From JBAXAM01 sp037142515 (GTDB taxonomy: Bacteria > Pseudomonadota > Gammaproteobacteria > UBA9339), in NCBI GenBank assembly GCA_037142515.1, contig JBAXAM010000001.1, positions 62,001 through 126,000 of the forward strand: DNA of 64,000 nt, in the 5' to 3' direction. Positions 18,002-25,235 of the stretch are shown piece by piece (positions within the stretch are counted from its first letter, which is position 1; each line of letters opens with the position of its first letter). Below the pieces are notes generated by a model. That model did not search any database. It was given only the letters and a program-made list of their open reading frames with translations, and was not told where the DNA came from. A program made the position numbers and the translations under genes.

Positions 18002-18076
18002 ATAAAGTCCCTTTTTTAATCTTCCTTTTTTACTACCTCACTTCATAACTCGCTATGTGCCTCACAAGTTATTCGC

Positions 18077-18104
18077 ATTATAACGCGATCAACGAGGATG
18101 ATAA
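18077..18104 (-). promoter_or_regulatory. Probable sigma70 promoter of phosphatase-like paralogue 1
   Basis: On the minus strand TTATCA (18104-18099) and TATAAT (18082-18077) are 16 bases apart, 76 bases before the ATG at 18001. The gene therefore seems to have its own promoter. Confidence 0.5.
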
Positions 18105-18141
18105 ACAAAATTAAAAAAGCTAAGCAAATGCGTTATCGCGA

Positions 18142-20031
18142 CTAAATACTAAATTTTTGTTTTTCGTAGTCTACCCCACTAAACTTAGCTTGCGAACCAT
18201 TCTTGGCTTGATCAGTTATACCAGTTATACCAATGATTTTTTTAACGGGTTCAGATACATTAAAATGTATTTCTCTTGGTATAGTAGCTGAAAAAACCCT
18301 AAGCCCATCCTTTTCAGAGTCACTAAGCTTATTACTATTGTCCATACAATTCATCAATACCTCATTGGAAAAAGATACGACATCCAATGCTCCTATCCTT
18401 TTTGATGGTTTTACATCTTTGGGATATGGCAACGCCAACTCGTTTAATCTAACAACAAACTTATACTGTTCTTGATGGCTTAGCTTCTTCAACTCCTTCT
18501 CAACAACCGACTGAAGCTCCTTCTTGCGTTCTTCAACTATTTTATTATCCCCCTTCACAGCACCAAATAGTTCCGCCAACTGAATTCCAGCATTGTGTTT
18601 ATCCATCCTTGATCCTGTCGCAATTTTTTCTGCAACATCCTCAAATTTTAACCCGCATCCCTCACCGAAAGTTCTAAGCAGCTCAACTTGATCGCCAGCA
18701 GTAAGCTTTTCTTTTTTACTAGCAAAAAAATTTTTGCTGTTTTTTACGGCTATTTTAGCATGATCTTCTAAGGAAAAATCTTCTGGCAAATCTATACTTA
18801 CTCCTTTTTCTTTTAGACCATTTGCCAAAATTACAAAATGCGCTTGTGCACTAGAAGGGAGTTTTTTAAAATATTCATTGAACTCTTTATCCTTATCTTT
18901 TTTTGGTTCGTTATTTTTGGAGATTTTACCTATAGGGACTACCATTTCTCTTAAAAGATTAATTGGCGGATCAAATTTTTCATACTCCTTGTAGATAGTT
19001 TCTAAGCTTTCTTCTTGTTCTTCCCTATCTTTTTTATCTCTAAAACCAGCATCTATAGGCGATCTCAACGCAAGCCCAATATCTCGTGCAACTCTTTTGG
19101 CTGTCTCCTGATCAGGCATAACCACTTGCGTCCCTTCTTTTGGGCGCAAGCCTTCGGCTTCTTTATGTAAGGCCATAAGCCCCAAAAAACCAGCTTGATC
19201 ACCATCCATTTCGCTAACTTCTTTGGCAGCAGAACGTTTAGCTCTTGTATGCGCAGCAATATCACTTGGCAATGGGTGGTTATTCAATCGGTAATTCAGT
19301 TGAACAGCCTTTTCTTGCAGAGCATCCGTTCCTTTTTTTCCTTTTAAAAGTAGTTTAAAACGCCCCCATCTTCCCATACCATTTTTAAGATCATTTGCAG
19401 TAACTGCATTATCACCACTAAAATCACACCCATTTATATAGTGATCACTTATCACAGCAATCTGGCTGCGCGACCTCCCGGCCATGCAATTAGAGTAAAC
19501 AAGACTTTTACCACCTTTAAGTTCGGCATTTTTTTTAATTATTTCCTTGGCATCCTTAATATTTCGCATTATTCCGAAAAGCTTCTCAAGCGCAATATTT
19601 TTTCCCGTATCCTCATCTATAACGCCATGATCAAGCATCGGCATACGAATCACCATGTGAACACAACCACCATCATCCGTGCCGTCGAGCATGTCACCTA
19701 ACTCTTGTTTCTCTCCCTGGGTTTGCTCAGTGATCCTAAGCGTGTCTTTTCCTTTGAACAGCTCTTTTTCATACGCTGGAGGTAAAGCTGCACCTAACAT
19801 CTCTTCTGGTTTACCGTCTTTTGATTTTATAATTGTATCGTGACTATGAGCTTTAATCGTCCCCACTATTTCCTTACCAGTAAAATACTGATAAGCAACA
19901 GAGTAAAGAAAAGAAAAGAAAGTATAATGCTTATACTGAGCCTTTACTTTGGTATTGAACTTGTCAGATAACATCCCTCGCGGGTTTTCTATTTCTACTG
20001 GTGGGGATTGCACCCCGGCTGGTTGCGTCAT
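18142..20031 (-). CDS. Tyrosine/dual-specificity phosphatase-like protein, paralogue 2
   Basis: The 629-aa paralogue of the gene at 16694-18001 shares the signature CMAGRSRS (Cys182, Arg188). The usual His before Cys is Asn here. It also shares the block GFLGLMALHKEAE, the block DAGFRDKKDREEQEESL and the helical units LPSSAQAHFVILANGL, LTAGDQVELLRTFGEG and LSHQEQYKFVVRL. It adds about 100 residues at the N-terminus and a further unit near the C-terminus (LSDSEKDGLRVFS). No signal peptide is present. The ribosome binding site TTGGAG precedes the ATG. The catalytic Cys and Arg are kept, so activity is plausible, but the substrate is unknown. Like its partner it lies in an accessory block between hslU and tRNA-Met. 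Confidence 0.7.
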   Translation of the reverse strand: MTQPAGVQSPPVEIENPRGMLSDKFNTKVKAQYKHYTFFSFLYSVAYQYFTGKEIVGTIKAHSHDTIIKSKDGKPEEMLGAALPPAYEKELFKGKDTLRITEQTQGEKQELGDMLDGTDDGGCVHMVIRMPMLDHGVIDEDTGKNIALEKLFGIMRNIKDAKEIIKKNAELKGGKSLVYSNCMAGRSRSQIAVISDHYINGCDFSGDNAVTANDLKNGMGRWGRFKLLLKGKKGTDALQEKAVQLNYRLNNHPLPSDIAAHTRAKRSAAKEVSEMDGDQAGFLGLMALHKEAEGLRPKEGTQVVMPDQETAKRVARDIGLALRSPIDAGFRDKKDREEQEESLETIYKEYEKFDPPINLLREMVVPIGKISKNNEPKKDKDKEFNEYFKKLPSSAQAHFVILANGLKEKGVSIDLPEDFSLEDHAKIAVKNSKNFFASKKEKLTAGDQVELLRTFGEGCGLKFEDVAEKIATGSRMDKHNAGIQLAELFGAVKGDNKIVEERKKELQSVVEKELKKLSHQEQYKFVVRLNELALPYPKDVKPSKRIGALDVVSFSNEVLMNCMDNSNKLSDSEKDGLRVFSATIPREIHFNVSEPVKKIIGITGITDQAKNGSQAKFSGVDYEKQKFSI

Positions 20032-20113
20032 ACAAAATCTCCAACATTCAAGTCTTGTTAAGCAATAGTATCATAAATTTGGGATAATAAACTATAAACC
20101 CTTGATATGCGCC

Positions 20114-20142
20114 TTGACAACGCCTACCCAACTAGACAGAAT
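20114..20142 (+). promoter_or_regulatory. Probable sigma70 promoter of tRNA-Met (and perhaps priA)
   Basis: TTGACA (20114-20119) and CAGAAT (20137-20142) are 17 bases apart. Transcription would start near 20149, eleven bases before the tRNA. Confidence 0.45.
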
Positions 20143-20159
20143 TGGCGGTGTTTAAATAC

Positions 20160-20236
20160 GGCTATGTAGCTCAGTTGGTTAGAGCACGGCACTCATAATG
20201 CCGGGGTCAGTGGTTCGAATCCACTCATAGCCACCA
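20160..20236 (+). tRNA. tRNA-Met, elongator (anticodon CAT)
   Basis: All arms fold: acceptor GGCTATG/CATAGCC, D arm GCTC/GAGC, anticodon stem CGGCA/TGCCG with loop CTCATAA, and T arm GTGG/CCAC with TTCGAAT. The 3' CCA is encoded (20234-20236). The sequence is close to the E. coli elongator tRNA-Met and unlike the initiator (fully paired acceptor end) or the tRNA-Ile2 that also has CAT. priA begins 19 bases downstream, so the tRNA is probably processed from a shared transcript. Confidence 0.95.
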
Positions 20237-20255
20237 AATTTTCGCGTCATACCCA

Positions 20256-22289
20256 ATGCTCGACACTATAAAAAAACCTCTCATTCTTCGGGTTGCAGTA
20301 CCATCACCGCTACGGCACACATTTGATTATTTATTGCCAAAAGATTACAACCCCACAAATATTATGCCGGGGATACGCGTCTTAGTACCATTCGGCAAAC
20401 GAGAAATAATTGGTGTCGTTTTAGAAATTGTCACTGAATCCAAATCTGAACCCGCTAAATTAAAAGCAGCTCTAACTGTTCTTGATAATGAACCGTTACT
20501 CCCAAAATCAATACTCGACCTTATCAGCTGGACCAGCAAATACTATCACCACCCAATCGGCGACGTAATTAGCAACGCCCTACCAAACTTACTGCGGGAA
20601 GCAACACGCAAAAAGAAAATTGAAGATGAAAATAATGAATATAAATTAAGCAAAGAATTCCAAGCAAAACCCAAAACTATCCAGCTAAACGAACACCAAA
20701 AACAGGCGATTGACGCCGTTAAAAAGCACTTAAACGAATTTAAAGCTTTTTTACTAGATGGGATAACCAGTAGCGGCAAAACTGAAGTATACTTACGGGT
20801 AATTGCAGAAATTATCGCGGCACACAAACAAGCCTTAGTTCTGGTTCCAGAAATCAACTTAACCCCGCAAACTATAGCGCGCTTTGCTGAATGTTTTGCG
20901 GTGCCAATAGCAGTGTTTCATTCGCGTCTCACTCCAAAAGAACGCTTGCATTCGTGGCTTATGGCCAAAAATGGTGTTGCTTCAATTGTTATTGGAACCC
21001 GTTCAGCGATTTTTACGCCATTGAAAAATCCAGGTATTATTATTATAGATGAAGAACATGATCTCTCATTCAAACAACAATCTGGTCTGAGATATTCGGC
21101 ACGTAATTTAGCAATAATACGCGGTAAACTAGAAAATATCCCTGTGATTCTAGGCTCTGCTACACCTTGCCTAGAAAGTATTTATAACGTAAAACGCAAG
21201 CGTTATATTGAATTAACTCTACCAGAACGTGCGGGCGGCCTGGCTATTCATCCAAGCTTTCATCTGGTTGACATGCGCAATCAAAAACTAAAACATGGGA
21301 TTGCAGAAAATTTATTACACCCGATAAAAAAACACCTTGCTAACCAGGGCCAGGTTTTAATATTTATAAACCGTCGCGGCTTCGCCCCAATATTAATTTG
21401 CCATCACTGTGGCTGGGTGGCTGGTTGCAAACATTGCGATGCACGACTAACCATTCATCAAAAAAAGCGCCAACTACGCTGTCATCACTGTGACATGTTC
21501 GAAAAAATCCCGCCTAAATGCCCCAAATGTAGCGACGAAAATCTATTGTCACTTGGCAGCGGCACGGAACGAGTCGAAGCAACACTCCAAGAACTTTTAC
21601 CCGAAGCGAAATTAATCCGCATCGATCGCGATACTACACGCCGCAAAAATTCTTTAGAAACAATGCTAAAAAACATCCACAATAAAGAATATCAAATTTT
21701 GGTTGGCACCCAAATGCTTGCTAAAGGCCATCACTTCCCGGATGTAACCATGGTAGCAGTTTTAAATGTTGACCAAGGTTTATTTAGCGCAGATTTTCGC
21801 TCCAGTGAGCACTTGGCGCAATTAGTCATGCAAGTTGCTGGCCGTGCTGGCCGCGCAGAAAAACCGGGGGAAGTTTATTTACAAACGCATAACCCACAAC
21901 ATCCCTTGCTGCTAAATTTAATCAACGGCGGTTATACAAGTTTTGTAAATAACTGTCTTGAAGAACGCCAAGCTGCACAATTGCCACCGTATTCTTATCT
22001 CGCATTATTACATGCTGAAAGCAAGGAGCAGGCAGCAGCATTAAAATTTTTGGCCCAAATACGTACCGGTGCAGAAAAATCTCTTACCAATATCATAAAA
22101 CTTTTTGGACCGATCCCAGCAGTTATGGAACGTAAGGCTGGGCATTTTCGAGCCCAGTTATTATTGCAAAGTCAAAACCGCGAAACGCTGCAACAAGCGC
22201 TTGATATCCTACTTAAAACCATTGATGAACTAAAACCCAAGCATAGCTTAAGGTGGTTTTTAGACGTTGATCCGGTTGAGCTATACTAG
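20256..22289 (+). CDS. priA: Primosomal protein N' (replication restart helicase)
   Basis: The 677-aa protein reloads the replisome at collapsed forks. The N-terminal 3'-DNA-binding domain (LRVAVPSPLRHTFDYLLP) is followed by the SF2 helicase core: Walker A GITSSGKT (about 169-176), DEEH box (IIIDEEHD, about 263-270), GSATPCLES, and later GTERVEATLQELLP and QVAGRAGRAEKPGEV. The zinc-binding insert has eight Cys in four pairs (CHHCGW, CKHCD, CHHCD, CPKCSD). The length is slightly below E. coli (732). It starts 19 bases after tRNA-Met with no clear ribosome binding site. Confidence 0.97.
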   Translation: MLDTIKKPLILRVAVPSPLRHTFDYLLPKDYNPTNIMPGIRVLVPFGKREIIGVVLEIVTESKSEPAKLKAALTVLDNEPLLPKSILDLISWTSKYYHHPIGDVISNALPNLLREATRKKKIEDENNEYKLSKEFQAKPKTIQLNEHQKQAIDAVKKHLNEFKAFLLDGITSSGKTEVYLRVIAEIIAAHKQALVLVPEINLTPQTIARFAECFAVPIAVFHSRLTPKERLHSWLMAKNGVASIVIGTRSAIFTPLKNPGIIIIDEEHDLSFKQQSGLRYSARNLAIIRGKLENIPVILGSATPCLESIYNVKRKRYIELTLPERAGGLAIHPSFHLVDMRNQKLKHGIAENLLHPIKKHLANQGQVLIFINRRGFAPILICHHCGWVAGCKHCDARLTIHQKKRQLRCHHCDMFEKIPPKCPKCSDENLLSLGSGTERVEATLQELLPEAKLIRIDRDTTRRKNSLETMLKNIHNKEYQILVGTQMLAKGHHFPDVTMVAVLNVDQGLFSADFRSSEHLAQLVMQVAGRAGRAEKPGEVYLQTHNPQHPLLLNLINGGYTSFVNNCLEERQAAQLPPYSYLALLHAESKEQAAALKFLAQIRTGAEKSLTNIIKLFGPIPAVMERKAGHFRAQLLLQSQNRETLQQALDILLKTIDELKPKHSLRWFLDVDPVELY

Positions 22290-22312
22290 CGTATTGTGTT
22301 AGGATTCTTATT

Positions 22313-24559
22313 ATGAGTACTGCCACAATAGCCAACATCGAAAATCAACCTCTAAAAACATTTGTTGAGAAAGCCTATCTTGACTATTCTATGTATGTCA
22401 TTTTAGACCGAGCTCTGCCACATATTGCTGACGGCCTCAAACCAGTACAGCGACGCATTGTTTATGCTATGTCTGAACTTGGCTTAAAAAACACATCGAA
22501 ATTTAAAAAATCCGCACGAACCGTTGGTGATGTTTTGGGTAAATATCATCCGCATGGAGATGCAGCATGTTACGAAGCCATGGTTCTAATGGCACAGTCT
22601 TTTTCTTATCGCTATCCGCTGGTTGATGGCCAAGGCAATTGGGGGTCAATGGATGATCCAAAGTCATTTGCTGCGATGCGTTACACCGAGTCGCGCCTTT
22701 CACCATATGCTGAAATTTTATTACGCGAACTAGAACAAGGTACAGTTAGTTGGGTACCAAATTTTGATGGTACTTTAACCGAACCAAAACTAATGCCAGC
22801 TCGCCTACCTAACGTTTTATTAAACGGCACCACCGGTATTGCAGTAGGTATGGCCACCGATATCCCGCCACATAATTTACGTGAAGTTGCAGCTGCATGT
22901 ATTCACCTGCTTGAAAACCAAAACGCCACATTAGAAGACATTAGCAAATATATTAAAGGCCCGGATTTTCCAACTGGTGCCGAAATTATTACCCCAGCAA
23001 GTGACATCTTAGCAATGTATCGCAGCGGCAATGGCGCTATCAAAATCCGCGCTGTTTACAAAGAAGAAGATACTGAAGAAATAATAATTACGGCCCTACC
23101 CTATCAAGTTTCTGGCTCCAAAATCCAAGAGCAAATTGCCGCACAAATGCAGGCAAAAAAATTACCAATGGTAGTTGATATCCGCGATGAATCCGATCAC
23201 GAAAACCCCACTAGAATCGTTATTGTGCTTCGCTCTAATCGCGTAGATATCGACTCGTTAATGGCACATCTCTTTGCCACTACCAGCTTAGAAAGCTCTT
23301 ATCGAATAAATTTAAATATCATTGGTACTGACGGCAAACCACAAGTTAAAAACCTAGTAGGCTTACTCAAAGAATGGATCGCCTTTCGTATTGACACAGT
23401 TAAGCGCAGATTGCAGTATCGTCTTGATAAAATATTAGCTCGCTTGCATCTTTTGCAGGGATTAATGATCGCTTATTTAAATCTTGACGAAGTGATCAAA
23501 ATTGTTCGCCAAGAAGACGATCCAAAAGCAGCATTAATAAAAAAATTCAAACTAAGCATCGAACAAGCTGAAGCGATTTTAGAAATAAAACTACGAAATT
23601 TGGCGCGGCTCGAAGAAATGAAAATTCGCGGCGAGCAAGATGAGTTATCAAAAGAACAGGAAGAGCTAGAACAGATATTAACATCACCCAAACGCCTGAA
23701 AACTTTAGTGAAAAAAGAACTACAAGAAGATGCAGAAAAATATGGCGACAAGCGTCGCTCACAACTGGTTGTACGTGAAGAAGCAAAAGCGTTGCGTGAA
23801 GAGGAAGTGATTTTAGCAGAACCCGTAACTGTAATTTTATCGCAACAAGGGTGGATCCGCGTAGCTAAAGGACACGAGATTGATCCACTAACCTTAAGCT
23901 ATAAAGCTGGTGATAGCTTTAAACAAGCGGTTTTTGGCCGCAGCAACCAATTGGCGGTTTTTCTTGATTCTACCGGAAGAACTTATGCACTACCTGCGCA
24001 TAAACTGCCTTCAGCACGCGGCCAAGGAGAACCATTAACTAGCCGTCTTAATCCATTACCAGGCGCAACTTTCGAAGGAGTAATTATTGGTAATCCAGAA
24101 CAATTAATTTTACTTGCATCTGATGCCGGCTATGGGTTTATTGCAAAACTCGAAGACCTTTACACTAAAAATCGAAGCGGCAAAGCAACGCTTAACTTAC
24201 CCAAGAATGCAAAAGCCCTACCACCGCGCATGATAACAAATATTGATGACCAATATTTAACCACCATTACCAACGAAGGCAGAATGCTATTATTTCCGCT
24301 TGCATATTTGCCAACTTTAAGTCGTGGAAAAGGCAATAAAATTATTAGCATCCCGTCTGCGCTAGCAGCGAAGCACGAAGAATATGTAGTTGACTTAGTT
24401 GTGCTCAGCAAGACTGATAAATTAGTATTAACTTCCGGCAAACGCAGCCTAACCTTAAGCTTTGTCGATCTTGCTGCTTATCAAGGCGAGCGCGGAAGAC
24501 GCGGCAACAAACTGCCAAGAGGCTTACAAAGCATTGACTCCGTTAGAGTTTCACCATAG
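22313..24559 (+). CDS. parC: DNA topoisomerase IV subunit A
   Basis: The 748-aa protein matches E. coli ParC (752 aa). The active-site Tyr is Tyr124 in AAMRYTESR. The winged-helix part reads KSARTVGDVLGKYHPHGD, and a long coiled coil (about 360-480) and a C-terminal beta-pinwheel follow. With ParE (not in the window) it decatenates daughter chromosomes. In the quinolone-pocket helix the residue equivalent to E. coli Ser80 is Ala (HGDAACYEAM, residue about 84), while the acidic residue four positions on is kept. The neighbouring helicase gene ends 23 bases upstream. GyrA is excluded by the better match to ParC (FKKSARTVGDVLGK) and the length. Confidence 0.95.
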   Translation: MSTATIANIENQPLKTFVEKAYLDYSMYVILDRALPHIADGLKPVQRRIVYAMSELGLKNTSKFKKSARTVGDVLGKYHPHGDAACYEAMVLMAQSFSYRYPLVDGQGNWGSMDDPKSFAAMRYTESRLSPYAEILLRELEQGTVSWVPNFDGTLTEPKLMPARLPNVLLNGTTGIAVGMATDIPPHNLREVAAACIHLLENQNATLEDISKYIKGPDFPTGAEIITPASDILAMYRSGNGAIKIRAVYKEEDTEEIIITALPYQVSGSKIQEQIAAQMQAKKLPMVVDIRDESDHENPTRIVIVLRSNRVDIDSLMAHLFATTSLESSYRINLNIIGTDGKPQVKNLVGLLKEWIAFRIDTVKRRLQYRLDKILARLHLLQGLMIAYLNLDEVIKIVRQEDDPKAALIKKFKLSIEQAEAILEIKLRNLARLEEMKIRGEQDELSKEQEELEQILTSPKRLKTLVKKELQEDAEKYGDKRRSQLVVREEAKALREEEVILAEPVTVILSQQGWIRVAKGHEIDPLTLSYKAGDSFKQAVFGRSNQLAVFLDSTGRTYALPAHKLPSARGQGEPLTSRLNPLPGATFEGVIIGNPEQLILLASDAGYGFIAKLEDLYTKNRSGKATLNLPKNAKALPPRMITNIDDQYLTTITNEGRMLLFPLAYLPTLSRGKGNKIISIPSALAAKHEEYVVDLVVLSKTDKLVLTSGKRSLTLSFVDLAAYQGERGRRGNKLPRGLQSIDSVRVSP

Positions 24560-24573
24560 TACTTTTAACAGTA

Positions 24574-24601
24574 TTCACATCAGATGGAGGCGGTATATAA
24601 T
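24574..24601 (+). promoter_or_regulatory. Sigma70 promoter of the small coiled-coil gene
   Basis: TTCACA (24574-24579) and TATAAT (24596-24601) are separated by 16 bases, with a predicted start near 24608, about 19 bases before the ATG and including the GGGAA ribosome binding site. Confidence 0.6.
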
Positions 24602-24626
24602 GTGCGATAAATAATGGGAATAACTC

Positions 24627-25076
24627 ATGACACATACAATAACATTTGACACTTTCCAGCAGGCCCAGAGGTTGAAAGAAGCTGGATTTACTGAAAACCA
24701 AGTAAAGGCACAAATTGAAAACTCTAAAGAACAAACAACTGCTATTAATGAACTGATTAACGATAATCTTGCAACCAAACAAGACATAAAAGAACTGGAA
24801 CTAGCAACCAAGCGAGATATAAAAGAATTAGAGCTAGCAACCAAACACGATATAAATGAATTGGCAATAGCAACAAAACGAGACATAAAAGAATTGGCGG
24901 TAGCAACCAAGCGTGACATAAAAGAATTAGCAGTAGCAAATAAACATGACATAAAAGAACTAGAATTAAAACTAGAATCAAAAATTACAAGCATGGGATA
25001 TAAAACTACTATTGCAACAGGGATTATGATTTCAGCTAGTGTTGGTATATTAAGTTACTTGATAAAACTACCTTAA
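24627..25076 (+). CDS. Small membrane-anchored coiled-coil protein (DUF1640-like)
   Basis: The 149-aa protein has an N-terminal domain with FDTFQQAQRLKEAGFTENQVKAQ, typical of DUF1640/CCDC90-like proteins. Six tandem copies of an 11-residue unit (consensus ATKRDIKELEL) follow at residues 49-114, then a short Lys/Glu linker and one C-terminal transmembrane helix (TTIATGIMISASVGILSYLI). Eleven-residue periodicity gives a right-handed coiled-coil stalk. The N-terminus would be cytoplasmic. Family members occur in bacteria and mitochondria and have no settled function. The gene has its own promoter and lies between parC and the ABC-F gene. Confidence 0.75.
   Translation: MTHTITFDTFQQAQRLKEAGFTENQVKAQIENSKEQTTAINELINDNLATKQDIKELELATKRDIKELELATKHDINELAIATKRDIKELAVATKRDIKELAVANKHDIKELELKLESKITSMGYKTTIATGIMISASVGILSYLIKLP
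24771..24968 (+). repeat. Six tandem 33-bp repeats encoding a hendecad coiled coil
   Basis: Units starting with GCAACCAA/GCAACAAA recur every 33 bases, six times. They encode 11-residue units of form ATKxDIKELxx. Differences are mostly at third codon positions and at the variable residue after Lys, so the array is under protein-level selection but could change length by slippage. Confidence 0.85.
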
Positions 25077-25086
25077 TTAATTTTTT

Positions 25087-25114
25087 TTGTGAAATTTTTA
25101 ACACCTGCTATAAT
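25087..25114 (+). promoter_or_regulatory. Sigma70 promoter of the ABC-F gene
   Basis: TTGTGA (25087-25092) and an extended -10 TGCTATAAT (TATAAT 25109-25114) are 16 bases apart. The start would be near 25121, leaving a 115-base leader that contains the attenuator at 25160-25235. Confidence 0.65.
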
Positions 25115-25159
25115 TACATCAACATTATTTAAATATATTTTGAGAGGATTAACCTACCA

Positions 25160-25235
25160 ATGCGCAATTAAAGCCTAAAATTCTTGGATGCTCAATACTT
25201 AACGAGCACGCTTTTAATTTTTTCGAGGCTTTAAT
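25160..25235 (+). promoter_or_regulatory. Candidate translational attenuator with three-codon leader ORF
   Basis: A three-codon frame ATG CGC AAT TAA (25160-25171, peptide MRN) follows a GAGAGGA ribosome binding site. Its end overlaps the left arm ATTAAAGCCT (25167-25176), which is perfectly complementary to AGGCTTTAAT (25226-25235). That right arm includes the ribosome binding site of the ABC-F gene and ends at its ATG. The stem continues with AAAATT/AATTTT (25177-25182, 25216-25221), and there is an apical TGCTC/GAGCA hairpin (25189-25193, 25204-25208). Folding would hide the start site. A ribosome held on the leader codons would free it. This layout is known for antibiotic-responsive ABC-F genes. 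Regulation by a drug is an inference. Confidence 0.55.

Noticed and set aside
24771..24968. Regularly spaced short repeats that could suggest a CRISPR array
   Set aside because: The units are directly adjacent, without spacers, and encode a continuous 11-residue protein repeat in frame.
24575..24994. 139-codon minus-strand frame with repeats (SFMSRLVATAN)
   Set aside because: It is the reverse reading of the 33-bp repeat array of the coiled-coil gene. The plus-strand frame has a promoter, a ribosome binding site and a membrane anchor.
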